DNA of 64,000 nucleotides from assembly GCA_011799875.1 (NCBI GenBank), contig JAAAXO010000151.1, forward strand, positions 1-64,000, read 5' to 3'. This document shows positions 31,486 through 42,888 of the stretch, piece after piece. The notes under the pieces were generated by a model. That model was not told the origin of the DNA. It worked only from the letters and a program-made list of their open reading frames with translations, and made no database searches. This DNA is from Thinopyrum elongatum. Its lineage: Eukaryota; Streptophyta; Magnoliopsida; Poales; Poaceae. The number at the start of each line of letters is the position of its first letter. Position 1 is the first letter of the stretch. The position numbers and the translations under genes were made by a program.

Positions 31486-32788
31486 ATGGCAGGTTCCAGA
31501 GTTGTTAGTTCTTGGGCTTCATCGATCGTGGGAGATTTGCCATCACCTAAGAAAATACAACAACCACCACAAGAGGAGCAATTACATCAGAATGCACATA
31601 ATCAGGTTAATGTTTCCATGCCACCATTTACTGGTCGTTTTAGGCCTGATTTATATATTGAATGGGAGTACGAAATAAATGCTATATTTGCTTCCCATAA
31701 TTTTGATGAGCGTGAAAAATTTCAAGCTGCTGTTAGTACTTTTAGTAGCTTTGCTTTAGTTTGGTGGAGTGAATATTGTCGGTTAAACCCTGATCTTATA
31801 CCTACTACTTGGGATGATTTAAAACTTGTCATGAGAGATAGATTCGTTGATGTTTATTATACTCGTGGCATGATTAAAAAATTACAACATTTAATACAAG
31901 GCACTGACACGGTAACAAAATACTATGATGATTTACAAACTACATTATTGCACTCATTTTTAGAAGAATGTGAAGAAGATTTTATGGATAGATTTTGGGG
32001 AGGATTAAACTGTGATATTCAAGAGATTCTAATTCATGAAGAGTGTTATCCTATGGACCATTTGTTTCGGCTTGCTTGCAAAGCTGAACAGGAAATAAAA
32101 CGACGTGTTGGCCACAAGGAGAACAAGCGCACGGTGCACATTCCAAGTGTTGATACAGATGTTTCTTCAACTACTAGGCGTACTATGACAACCACATCCG
32201 TTGTTGCGAGGACTACATCATCTCCATCATGTGACACATCACCTCCAAGAGTGCCTACATCGTCTGAGTTGATCATAAGAGGTAATGACAAAGGTACAGA
32301 TTTTCAACTTTCACATGAGAATGATGCATGCCTAGTTAACTTGAAAACATCATGTGTTGTGTTACCTATTGATTTGAGCACACCAGCTATTTTAGAGAAT
32401 TGTGTTACTGTCATGAATGCGTCATGTGATCAAAGAGTTGAAGTATCAACAATTTTGAGTGCACCCAATGAATTAACTGTTGATGCAAAAGAAACAATGT
32501 TTAATCATTTTGATATGACCTCTAATCTTGGTGATGATTTTGTGTCAAATGACTTATTGCATGTTTGCTTATTTAAGCATGTTGTAGCATGTAAATTTGA
32601 TGCAAGTAAGGTTTATTCACCAATGTTGGGATGGTTTAATGATGAACATTGTCAATCCTTTGATATGAATAAGAGCTTCACTTATATGTGCAAATTGAGT
32701 TGCAATATTTTCATGTCTTCTAATACTTGTGATAATATTTTGGCTTTACATTTTATGAACTATGAAAGTTACTCATGTATACATGTGT
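31486..32788 (+). pseudogene. Quinta gag (Q2 unit 1), truncated by a type A LTR
   Basis: The ATG begins MAGSR; an in-frame ATG also lies 30 bases upstream. Capsid and most of the cysteine-rich region are intact up to SCIHV, then the LTR at 32789 (left flank TGTGT) ends it; the frame runs about 29 codons into that LTR. No stop before the truncation. Confidence 0.85.
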
Positions 32789-33710
32789 TGATGAGGACAT
32801 CAATACCATTGTTACACCCACAGCCCCTGCTTCTATACATACTGGACCAATTACTAGAGCTCGCGCACGTCAATTAAAATATCAGGTACTTTCGTTTCTT
32901 GGTAATGATTCTAAAGTTCATGAGAATATGATGCTGCCTAAATTGGATACATTTGTTTTGCTTACAAATGAAGGGCCTAGCTTGGACAAGAATGAGGAAC
33001 CTTGGAGCAAGTTCAAGCATGGAGATGATGGCATGCGCAAGGGGAACAAGAACGGAGTTACAAGTGATGATTTCAGGACTTTGAAGCCACCATAATGAGT
33101 GCAGGAAGCCTTGGACGAAATATACAAGATGTCACTTCATAAATTTCGTCCAGAGGCTATTATAGGTGCTGCGTCACCTTATTATTGGGCCAGGCCCATG
33201 TAATTTCGAAATACTTGAGTATAGGCTGTTTTTAGAGTCCGTATGTGTGGGGAAACAAGAGATAGGGTTGGTTTCGGACCCCTCCTTCAAGGGCCACGAA
33301 ATCCCCTCCTCTTCCTCCATATATACAGCCCTTAGGGCACCGTTTAGACTTTGGGTTTTGTTTAGATTAAAAGTTCGCCATAGCTGCAACTTCGCGTACT
33401 TCGTTTGTGTTCAACGACCAGACCAAGACGTCACAGAACCCCACCTCGATCAATAAAGCTTTCATCTTATATTCGCAATATCCAGATTCCAAATCTTAGT
33501 TTCTTGCTTGTTCTTCGTTTGCTTGCAGGAGATAGACCCTCGGGGTCAGGTTGATTGTGCTCCGGCGTGGTCAATAACCTTTCGGAGTTGGTTTAGCGAT
33601 TGCTAAGGCGCGACGTCCTCGCACGTTCGTAGTCGGATCGTCAAAGTCTACTCCACCAAAAACGATAGATATCATCTCATCGAAAGATCAGGACACCCTC
33701 GCCTCTATCA
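32789..33710 (+). repeat. type A LTR inside Q2, mismatched flanks
   Basis: A complete 922-bp type A LTR. Left flank TGTGT (in gag of unit 1), right flank CTAGT (in the leader of unit 2). The missing gag end, LTR and most of a leader show that two LTR insertions recombined. Confidence 0.9.
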
Positions 33711-33761
33711 CTAGTAGTTCATAGGAACATTATTCTCGATTTTTTTTTGTTTCTACTAATC
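33711..33761 (+). other. last 51 bp of a Quinta leader (Q2 unit 2)
   Basis: Begins at CTAGTAGTTCATAGG, directly before the gag ATG. All upstream leader is deleted. Confidence 0.8.
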
Positions 33762-35804
33762 ATGGCAGGTTCCGGAGTTGTTAGTTCTTGGGCTTCATCG
33801 ATCGTGGGAGATTTGCCATCACCTAAGAAAATACAACAACCACCACAAGAGGAGCAATTACATCAGAATGCACATAATCAGGTTAATGTTTCCATGCCAC
33901 CATTTACTGGTCGTTTTAGGCCTGATTTATATATTGAATGGGAGTACGAAATAAATGCTATATTTGCTTCCCATAATTTTGATGAGCGTGAAAAATTTCA
34001 AGCTGCGGTTAGTACTTTTAGTAGCTTTGCTTTAGTTTGGTGGAGTGAATATTGTCGGTTAAACCCTGATCTTATACCTACTACTTGGGATGATTTAAAA
34101 CTTGTCATGAGAGATAGATTCGTTGATGTTTATTATACTCGTGGCATGATTAAAAAATTACAACATTTAAAACAAGGCACTGACACGGTAACAAAATATT
34201 ATGATGATTTACAAACTACATTGTTGCACTCATTTTTAGAAGAAAGTGAAGAAGATTTTATGGATAGATTTTGGGGAGGATTAAACCGTGATATTCAAGA
34301 GATACTAATTCATGAAGAGAGTTATCCTATGGACCATTTGTTTCGTCTTGCTTGCAAAGCTGAACAGGAAATAAAACGACGTGTTGCCCACAAGGAGAAC
34401 AAGTGCACGATGCACATTCCAAGTGTTGATATAGATGTTTCTTCAACTACTAGGCGTACTATGACAACCACATCCGTTGTTGCGATGGCTACATCATCTC
34501 CACCATGTGACACATCACCACCGAGAGTGCCTACATCATCTGAGTTGATCATAAGAGGTAATGACAAAGGTACATATTTTCCACTTTCACATGAGAATGA
34601 TGCATGCCTAGTTAACTTGAATACATCATGTGTTGAGTTACCTATTGATTTGGGCACGTCACCTATTTTAGAGAATTGTGTTACTGTCATGAATGCGTCA
34701 TGTGATCAAACAACTGAAATACCAACAATTTTGAGTGCACCCATTGAATTAACTGTTGATGCAAAAGAACCAATGTTTAATCATTTTGATATGACCTCTA
34801 ATCTTGGTGATGATTCTGTGACTAATGACTTATTGCATGTTTGCTTATTTAAGCATGTTGTAGCATGTAAATTTGATGCAACTAAGGTTTATTCACCAAT
34901 GTTAGGATGGTTTAATGATGAACATTGTCAACCTTTTGAAATGAATAAGTGCTTCACTTATATGTGCAAACTGAGTTGCAATATTTTCATGCCTTCTACT
35001 TCTTGTGATAATATTTTGGCTTTAGATTTTATGAACTATGAAGGTTACTCATGTATACATGTGTCATATATGCAAAAACTAAGGGAAGTAAAACTGGATG
35101 ACATATACATATACAACATGTACACCTTGTCTCTTTTGTTAGCCACAGTTCAGCTTAAGCAACGCCGAGGACGGCTTTGTTTTCAAGAAGGGGAGGATGA
35201 TGAGGACATGACTACCTTGGATACGACCAAAAATATTGCATACATGTATATTTGTGAGATGATTTCTAATGCAAACTATGCAATAATTTATTTATGTCAT
35301 CCAGGACAAAAATACTTCACAAACTTTTGTGTCATGTCTAATTGCAGGTGTATGAGACATTTGTACAATCCACATATGAAGATAAGGGGAAAAGAGATGT
35401 TTAGGTGTTGTTCAAAAAGTCCTCTCACGTCACTTTTGGGCCAAGATAAGATAGAGTCCAAGTCTCTCACGTTCTGGATTCAGATTCGGACTGCACAGAC
35501 ATACCTGACTCAAAATGCCAAGAACTCTTTCATACGGACTCCGAATTGGGTGATTCTTTTTTTGTTGGAAAGTAGATTTCGTTCTCTTTCCAACCCAGTT
35601 GGATTCACCTTCAAATTCGTCTGGAGCGTTGAGTTCTTGACGAAACAATCTGACGCTGCAACAGAATCCGAGTCAAACTACAAGTCCAAAGGTGTTGCAT
35701 CACCTCCACTTGGGCCCATGAGCCTTGTACGACCTAGGGTTAGTTTTAGGCTGCCTTGGGACGTCCTCCCACCTCCTTGGCCGCCACCCCTTACTCCTAT
35801 ATAA
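33762..35804 (+). CDS. Quinta gag plus cysteine-rich region (Q2 unit 2)
   Basis: A full-length open frame like the E1 copy: capsid region, then a cysteine-rich region of unknown role, PPT (about 35186-35197), LTR overlap, stop in the TATA box. It belongs to a sub-lineage with YFPLSHEND and PIDLGTSP in place of the DFQLSHEND/DLSTP forms of Q1 and E1. The donor of the intron-like segment is AT, so only the long frame is predicted. It lacks its own leader and 5' LTR, having instead the type A LTR 51 bp upstream. Confidence 0.75.
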   Translation: MAGSGVVSSWASSIVGDLPSPKKIQQPPQEEQLHQNAHNQVNVSMPPFTGRFRPDLYIEWEYEINAIFASHNFDEREKFQAAVSTFSSFALVWWSEYCRLNPDLIPTTWDDLKLVMRDRFVDVYYTRGMIKKLQHLKQGTDTVTKYYDDLQTTLLHSFLEESEEDFMDRFWGGLNRDIQEILIHEESYPMDHLFRLACKAEQEIKRRVAHKENKCTMHIPSVDIDVSSTTRRTMTTTSVVAMATSSPPCDTSPPRVPTSSELIIRGNDKGTYFPLSHENDACLVNLNTSCVELPIDLGTSPILENCVTVMNASCDQTTEIPTILSAPIELTVDAKEPMFNHFDMTSNLGDDSVTNDLLHVCLFKHVVACKFDATKVYSPMLGWFNDEHCQPFEMNKCFTYMCKLSCNIFMPSTSCDNILALDFMNYEGYSCIHVSYMQKLREVKLDDIYIYNMYTLSLLLATVQLKQRRGRLCFQEGEDDEDMTTLDTTKNIAYMYICEMISNANYAIIYLCHPGQKYFTNFCVMSNCRCMRHLYNPHMKIRGKEMFRCCSKSPLTSLLGQDKIESKSLTFWIQIRTAQTYLTQNAKNSFIRTPNWVILFLLESRFRSLSNPVGFTFKFVWSVEFLTKQSDAATESESNYKSKGVASPPLGPMSLVRPRVSFRLPWDVLPPPWPPPLTPI

Positions 35805-36179
35805 GTAGATCCATCTAGTAGCTATTTCCTTGGGATTTGTTTAGTTAAAAGTTAGCCATTGCAACTTCTTGTACTTCGTTTGTGTCCAACGACCAGACCA
35901 AGACTGCTTTCGCATCCCCACCATTATCAATACTTCATCTATATTCGCAATATTCAGATTGCATTATCATATTCCTGCTTGTTCTTCGATTGCGTGCAGG
36001 AATAGACCTTCGTGGTCAGGCTGATCGTGCTTCCAGCATCGTCAGTAACCTCAGGAGATTGGTTTAGCGATTGCTAAGGCGCAACGTCGTGCACGTTTGT
36101 AGTCGGATCGTCAAAGTCGGCTCCACCAAATCGATAGTTACCATCTCATCGAAAGATCGGGACACCCTCGCCTCTATCA
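35198..36179 (+). repeat. LTR of Q2 shared by units 2 and 3, type B (reference copy)
   Basis: 982 bp, with PPT AAGAAGGGGAGGA on the left and a primer site on the right. Intron-like segment 35259-35347 with AT donor. The TATATAA box gives the stop at 35804. Confidence 0.95.
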
Positions 36180-37548
36180 AGTGGTATCAGTTTTCAGGTT
36201 GCTCGGTGAGAATTTCCAGTTTTCCCTAGATTAGATTTATTTTCTTACCTATTGTCCAAGAAAAACCCACAAAAAAAAGTTAGATCTATTCATCCTTTGT
36301 CCAAGCCAGTCTGAGCCTTTGCAATTTTCTTTTCAGTGCTTGTATAGTTGAATTATCGGTTGCATCGTCGTGTTGAGTTGCTGGTCTTAGTGTCTAGTTC
36401 ATTTAGAGTTTCGAGTTCTGTTCACATTAGTCACGCCGCCGCTGCATCATTATCCCTTCCGCTGTCCACCACCTCCCACCCATCAAATTCCACCACGTGC
36501 TACCCACCGTTCATTGTCATAATCATAGCTGACGCCGTTCATATCTTCGCTTGATCCAATCTGCATCTTATCTAGTTTGTTTTGGAAAGAGAGAAAAAAA
36601 AAAGTAAAAAAAAAGAGAAAAAAAGTGAGATAAAAAAAAGAGAGAAGAAAAAAAAGCACAAAATTCGGATCTATCTAGACTCACTCTCGTACCTGAATTC
36701 GGATTCGAATCTGTTTTGCGCACGGTTCAGTAAAACAGGCGTATCTTCCTCATACGAAGTCCGTTTTGGCTCCGTGAGTACTCAAATTAAAGCTAGCGAG
36801 GAGCCGCATTTAAATAGTTGCAAAAGCTAGTTCAATATTTGACACCTCAAAATCGGCTTCTAAATAGGTCTTTTTTCCCTCCGAAGTTCATGAACACAGC
36901 TTGTTCCAGTTTTTCAGGCCAGTTTTAGATTTTTTTGACTCCTCATATCAACTCGGAATTGAGTGATTCTTTTTGCGTTTGAAAGCTTGAGTCAGTGCCA
37001 TTCTTGAGAAAAAATTATCAGAAAATTGGCAAAAACTTTTCCAGAGGAAAGTTGGAGAGAAAGTTGTTGGTATATCCTGCTTGGCAGTTATTTTACATCA
37101 TTATCTTTACTGCTATTGTGGTATTCACTTTTATCTTACTGTCCAGAGCTACTTCATATCCTTTATTGATGCTAGTTGTGCTACGCCGTGACCTCATTAG
37201 TGTTCTAGGCTCGCGTCTCTAGTCCGGTCTAGCCTAGGACCAGCACAGTACCGTCATTGAGCGTTTATTCAACATTGCATCTCTGAATTGATTATTGCTA
37301 ATCTTTTGCTACCAAATATTTAAGCCTTCCAAGCTCCACATATTTCTACACCGTGTATACGTACGTTCCCCTGGCAATCGCTTTACTCAATCTTCGGAGT
37401 TATTTGACACCGCTGGTTGCCCGTCACCACCTGCTGCAAGGTAAGAACTTGTAAGATATTGATATTTGCTTTACTGTGAGCGCTTTACCACCACATCCTA
37501 GTAGTTCATAGGAACATTATTGTCGATTTTTTTTTGTTTCTACTAATC
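36180..37548 (+). other. Quinta 5' leader (Q2 unit 3)
   Basis: Primer site 36182-36190, A/G-rich tract 36580-36660, small hydrophobic ORF 36995-37222, GGTAAGAAC near 37439. Nearly identical to the leader at 39967-41334, including an AAATATTTAAGCC variant near 37314. Confidence 0.8.
36182..36190 (+). other. primer binding site, Q2 unit 3
   Basis: TGGTATCAG after the LTR. The equivalent sites of the other units are at 30120-30128, 39969-39977 and 43676-43684. Confidence 0.9.
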
Positions 37549-39591
37549 ATGGCAGGTTCCGAAGTTGTTAGTTCTTGGGCTTCATCGATCGTGGGAGATT
37601 TGCCATCACCTAAGAAAATACAACAACCGTCACAAGAGGAGCAACAACATCAGAATGCACATAATCAGGTTAATGTTTCCATGCCACCATTTACTGGTCG
37701 TTTTAGGCCTGATTTATATATTGAATGGGAGTACAAAATTAATGCTATATTTGCTTCCCATAATTTTGATGAGCGTGGAAAATTTCAAGCCGCGGTTAGT
37801 ACTTTCAGTAGCTTTGCTTTAGTTTGGTGGAGTGAATATTGTCGGTTAAACCCTGATCTTATACCTACTACTTGGGATGATTTAAAACATGTCATGAGAG
37901 ATAGATTCGTAGATGTTCATTATACTCGTGGCATGATTAAAAAACTACAACATTTAAAACAAGGTAGTGACACCGTAACAAAATATTATGATGATTTACA
38001 AACTACCTTGTTGCACTCATTTTTAGAAGAAAGTGAAGAAGATTTTATGGATAGATTTTGGGGAGGATTAAACCGTGATATTCAAGAGATACTAATTCAT
38101 GAAGAGTGTTATCCTATGGACCATTTGTTTCGTCTTGCTTGCAAAGCTGAACAGGAAATAAAACGACGTGTTGCCCACAAGGAGAACAAGCGCACGGTGC
38201 ACATTCCAAGTGTTGATATAGATGTTTCTTCAACTACTAGGCGTACTATGACAACCACATCCGTTGTTGCGATGACTACATCATCTCCACCATGTGACAC
38301 ATCACCACCGAGAGTGCCTACATCATCTGAGTTGATCATAAGAGGTAATGACAAAGGTACATATTTTCCACTTTCACATGAGAATGATGCATGCCTAGTT
38401 AACTTGAATACATCATGTGTTGAGTTACCTATTGATTTGGGCATGTCACCTATTTTAGAGAATTGTGTTACTGTCATGAATGCGTCATGTGATGAAACAA
38501 CTGAAATACTAACAATTTTGAGTGCACCCATTGAATTAACTGTTGATGCAAAAGAACCAATGTTTAATCATTTTGATATGACCTCTAATCTTGGTGATGA
38601 TTCTGTGACCAATGACTTATTGCATGTTTGCTTATTTAAGCATGTTGTAGCATGTAAATTTGATGCAACTAAGGTTTATTCACCAATGTTAGGATGGTTT
38701 AATGATGAACATTGTCAACCTTTTGAAATGAATAAGTGCTTCACTTATATGTGCAAACTGAGTTGCAATATTTTCATGCCTTCTACTTCTTGTGATAATA
38801 TTTTGGCTTTAGATTTTATGAACTATGAAGGTTACTCATGTATACATGTGTCATATATGCAAAAACTAAGGGAAGTAAAACTGGATGACATATACATATA
38901 CAACATGTACACCTTGTCTCTTTTGTTAGCCACAGTTCAGCTTAAGCAACGCCGAGGACGGCTTTGTTTTCAAGAAGGGGAGGATGATGAGGACATGACT
39001 ACCTTGGATACGACCAAAAATATTGCATACATGTATATTTGTGAGATGATTTCTAATGCAAACTATGCAATAATTTATTTATGTCATCCAGGACAAAAAT
39101 ACTTCACAAACTTTTGTGTCATGTCTAATTGCAGGTGTATGAGACATTTGTACAATCCACATATGAAGATAAGGGGAAAAGAGATGTTTAGGTGTTGTTC
39201 AAAAAGTCCTCTCACGTCACTTTTGGGCCAAGATAAGATAGAGTCCAAGTCTCTCACGTTCTGGATTCAGATTCGGACTGCACAGACATACCTGACTCAA
39301 AATGCCAAGAACTCTTTCATACGGACTCCGAATTGGGTGATTCTTTTTTTGTTGGAAAGTAGATTTCGTTCTCTTTCCAACCCAGTTGGATTCACCTTCA
39401 AATTCGTCTGGAGCGTTGAGTTCTTGACGAAACAATCTGACGCTGCAACAGAATCCGAGTCAAACTACAAGTCCAAAGGTGTTGCATCACCTCCACTTGG
39501 GCCCATGAGCCTTGTACGACCTAGGGTTAGTTTTAGGCTGCCTTGGGACGTCCTCCCACCTCCTTGGCCGCCACCCCTTACTCCTATATAA
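37549..39591 (+). CDS. Quinta gag plus cysteine-rich region (Q2 unit 3)
   Basis: A full-length frame starting MAGSE. Its 5' half has private variants (PSQEEQQHQ, EWEYKINA, LKHVM, DVHYTRG, QGSDTV) shared only with unit 4; its 3' half has SPPCDTSPP and LGMSP. It ends in the TATA box of the next LTR. No defects visible. Same domain layout as the E1 copy. Confidence 0.75.
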   Translation: MAGSEVVSSWASSIVGDLPSPKKIQQPSQEEQQHQNAHNQVNVSMPPFTGRFRPDLYIEWEYKINAIFASHNFDERGKFQAAVSTFSSFALVWWSEYCRLNPDLIPTTWDDLKHVMRDRFVDVHYTRGMIKKLQHLKQGSDTVTKYYDDLQTTLLHSFLEESEEDFMDRFWGGLNRDIQEILIHEECYPMDHLFRLACKAEQEIKRRVAHKENKRTVHIPSVDIDVSSTTRRTMTTTSVVAMTTSSPPCDTSPPRVPTSSELIIRGNDKGTYFPLSHENDACLVNLNTSCVELPIDLGMSPILENCVTVMNASCDETTEILTILSAPIELTVDAKEPMFNHFDMTSNLGDDSVTNDLLHVCLFKHVVACKFDATKVYSPMLGWFNDEHCQPFEMNKCFTYMCKLSCNIFMPSTSCDNILALDFMNYEGYSCIHVSYMQKLREVKLDDIYIYNMYTLSLLLATVQLKQRRGRLCFQEGEDDEDMTTLDTTKNIAYMYICEMISNANYAIIYLCHPGQKYFTNFCVMSNCRCMRHLYNPHMKIRGKEMFRCCSKSPLTSLLGQDKIESKSLTFWIQIRTAQTYLTQNAKNSFIRTPNWVILFLLESRFRSLSNPVGFTFKFVWSVEFLTKQSDAATESESNYKSKGVASPPLGPMSLVRPRVSFRLPWDVLPPPWPPPLTPI

Positions 39592-39966
39592 GTAGATCCA
39601 TCTAGTAGCTATTTCCTTGGGATTTGTTTAGTTAAAAGTTAGCCATTGCAACTTCTTGTACTTCGTTTGTGTCCAACGACCAGACCAAGACTGCTTTCGC
39701 ATCCCCACCATTATCAATACTTCATCTATATTCGCAATATTCAGATTGCATTATCATATTCCTGCTTGTTCTTCGATTGCGTGCAGGAATAGACCTTCGT
39801 GGTCAGGCTGATCGTGCTTCCAGCATCGTCAGTAACCTCAGGAGATTGGTTTAGCGATTGCTAAGGCGCAACGTCGTGCACGTTTGTAGTCGGATCGTCA
39901 AAGTCGGCTCCACCAAATCGATAGTTACCATCTCATCGAAAGATCGGGACACCCTCGCCTCTATCA
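38985..39966 (+). repeat. LTR of Q2 shared by units 3 and 4, type B
   Basis: 982 bp. Intron-like segment 39046-39134 with AT donor. Almost the same as the LTR at 35198, including the CTTTCGCATCC variant in U5. Confidence 0.95.
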
Positions 39967-41334
39967 AGTGGTATCAGTTTTCAGGTTGCTCGGTGAGAAT
40001 TTCCAGTTTTCCCTAGATTAGATTTATTTTCTTACCTATTGTCCAAGAAAAACCCACAAAAAAAAGTTAGATCTATTCATCCTTTGTCCAAGCCAGTCTG
40101 AGCCTTCGCAATTTTCTTTTCAGTGCTTGTATAGTTGAATTATCGGTTGCATCGTCGTGTCGAGTTGCTGGTCTTAGTGTCTAGTTCATTTAGAGTTTCG
40201 AGTTCTGTTCACATTAGTCACGCCGCCGCTGCATCATTATCCCTTCCGCTGTCCACCACCTCCCACCCATCAAATTCCACCACGTGCTACCCACCGTTCA
40301 TTGTCATAATCATAGCTGACACCGTTCATATCTTCGCTTGATCCAATCTGCATCTTATCTAGTTTGTTTTGGAAAGAGAGAAAAAAAAAGTAAAAAAAAA
40401 GAGAAAAAAAGTGAGATAAAAAAAAGAGAGAAGAAAAAAAAGCACAAAATTCGGATCTATCTAGACTCACTCTCGTACCTGAATTCGGATTCGAATCTGT
40501 TTTGCGCACTGTTCAGTAAAACAGGCGTATCTTCCTCATACGAAGTCCGTTTTGGCTCCGTGAGTACTCAAATTAAAGCTAGCGAGGAGCCGCATTTAAA
40601 TAGTTGCAAAAGCTAGTTCAATATTTGACACCTCAAAATCGGCTTCTAAATAGGTCTTTTTGCCCTCCGAAGTTCATGAACACAGCTTGTTCCAGTTTTT
40701 CAGGCCAGTTTTAGATTTTTTTGACTCCTCATATCAACTCGGAATTGAGTGATTCTTTTTGCGTTTGAAAGCTTGAGTCAGTGCCATTCTTGAGAAAAAA
40801 TTATCAGAAAATTGGCAAAAACTTTTCCAGAGGAAAGTTGGAGAGAAAGTTGTTGGTATATCCTGCTTGGCAGTTATTTTACATCATTATCTTTACTGCT
40901 ATTGTGGTATTCACTTTTATCTTACTGTCCAGAGCTACTTCATATCCTTTATTGATGCTAGTTGTGCTACGCCGTGACCTCATTAGTGTTCTAGGCTCGC
41001 GTCTCTAGTCCGGTCTAGCCTAGGACCAGCACAGTACCGTCATTGAGCGTTTATTCAACATTGCATCTCTGAATTGATTATTGCTAATCTTTTGCTACCA
41101 AATATTTAAGCCTTCCAAGCTCCACATATTTCTACACCGTGTATACGTACGTTCCCCTGGCAATCGCTTTACTCAATCTTCGGAGTTATTTGACACCGCT
41201 GGTTGCCCGTCACCACCTGCTGCAAGGTAAGAACTTGTAAGATATTGATATTTGCTTTACTGTGAGCGCTTTACCACCACATCCTAGTAGTTCATAGGAA
41301 CATTATTGTCGATTTTTTTTTGTTTCTACTAATC
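39967..41334 (+). other. Quinta 5' leader (Q2 unit 4)
   Basis: A near-duplicate of the unit 3 leader: A/G-rich tract 40375-40445, small hydrophobic ORF 40781-41008, GGTAAGAAC near 41225. Confidence 0.8.
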
Positions 41335-42888
41335 ATGGCAGGTTCCGAAGTTGTTAGTTCTTGGGCTTCATCGATCGTGGGAGATTTGCCATCACCTAAG
41401 AAAATACAACAACCGTCACAAGAGGAGCAACAACATCAGAATGCACATAATCAGGTTAATGTTTCCATGCCACCATTTACTGGTCGTTTTAGGCCTGATT
41501 TATATATTGAATGGGAGTACAAAATTAATGCTATATTTGCTTCCCATAATTTTGATGAGCGTGGAAAATTTCAAGCCGCGGTTAGTACTTTCAGTAGCTT
41601 TGCTTTAGTTTGGTGGAGTGAATATTGTCGGTTAAACCCTGATCTTATACCTACTACTTGGGATGATTTAAAACATGTCATGAGAGATAGATTCGTAGAT
41701 GTTCATTATACTCGTGGCATGATTAAAAAACTACAACATTTAAAACAAGGTAGTGACACCGTAACAAAATATTATGATGATTTACAAACTACCTTGTTGC
41801 ACTCATTTTTAGAAGAAAGTGAAGAAGATTTTATGGATAGATTTTGGGGAGGATTAAACCGTGATATTCAAGAGATACTAATTCATGAAGAGTGTTATCC
41901 TATGGACCATTTGTTTCGTCTTGCTTGCAAAGCTGAACAGGAAATAAAACGACGTGTTGCCCACAAGGAGAACAAGCGCACGGTGCACATTCCAAGTGTT
42001 GATATAGATGTTTCTTCAACTACTAGGCGTACTATGACAACCACATCCGTTGTTGCGATGACTACATCATCTTCACCATGTGACACATCATCACCGAGAG
42101 TGCCTACATCATCTGAGTTGATCATAAGAGGTAATGACAAAGATACATATTTTCCACTTTCACATGAGAATAATGCATGCCTAGTTAACTTGAATACATC
42201 ATGTGTTGAGTTACCTATTGATTTGGGCACGTCACCTATTTTAGAGAATTGTGTTACTGTCATGAATGCATCATGTGATCAAACAACTGAAATACCAACA
42301 ATTTTGAGTGCACCAATTGAATTAACTGTTGATGCAAAAGAACCAATGTTTAATCATTTTGATATGACCTCTAATCTTGGTGATGATTCTGTGACCAATG
42401 ACTTATTGCATGTTTGCTTATTTAAGCATGTTGTAGCATGTAAATTTGATGCAACTAAGGTTTATTCACCAATGTTAGGATGGTTTAATGATGAACATTG
42501 TCAACCTTTTGAAATGAATAAGTGCTTCACTTATATGTGCAAACTGAGTTGCAATATTTTCATGCCTTCTACTTCTTGTGATAATATTTTGGCTTTAGAT
42601 TTTATGAACTATGAAGGTAACTCATGTATACATGTGTCATATATGCAAAAACTAAGGGAAGTAAAACTGGATGACATATACATATACAACATGTACACCT
42701 TGTCTCTTTTGTTAGCCACATTTCAGCTTAAGCAACGCCGAGGACGGCTTTGTTTTCAAGAAGGGGAGGATGATGAGGACATGACTACCTTGGATATGAC
42801 CAAAAATATTGCATACATGTATATTTGTGAGGTGTATGGGACATTTGTACAATTCACATATGAAGATAAGGGAAAAAAAGAAGTTTAG
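41335..42888 (+). CDS. Quinta gag plus cysteine-rich region, short form (Q2 unit 4)
   Basis: The same start and 5' half as unit 3, but from about 42070 on it carries the variants of unit 5 (SSPCDTSSP, NDKDTYFPLSHENN). It is a mosaic. The following LTR lacks the 89-bp segment, so the frame continues ICEVYGTFVQFTYEDKGKK and stops at 42886-42888, about 37 codons into the LTR. This shows directly the protein end expected from a spliced transcript. Capsid region and cysteine-rich region are complete. Confidence 0.75.
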   Translation: MAGSEVVSSWASSIVGDLPSPKKIQQPSQEEQQHQNAHNQVNVSMPPFTGRFRPDLYIEWEYKINAIFASHNFDERGKFQAAVSTFSSFALVWWSEYCRLNPDLIPTTWDDLKHVMRDRFVDVHYTRGMIKKLQHLKQGSDTVTKYYDDLQTTLLHSFLEESEEDFMDRFWGGLNRDIQEILIHEECYPMDHLFRLACKAEQEIKRRVAHKENKRTVHIPSVDIDVSSTTRRTMTTTSVVAMTTSSSPCDTSSPRVPTSSELIIRGNDKDTYFPLSHENNACLVNLNTSCVELPIDLGTSPILENCVTVMNASCDQTTEIPTILSAPIELTVDAKEPMFNHFDMTSNLGDDSVTNDLLHVCLFKHVVACKFDATKVYSPMLGWFNDEHCQPFEMNKCFTYMCKLSCNIFMPSTSCDNILALDFMNYEGNSCIHVSYMQKLREVKLDDIYIYNMYTLSLLLATFQLKQRRGRLCFQEGEDDEDMTTLDMTKNIAYMYICEVYGTFVQFTYEDKGKKEV

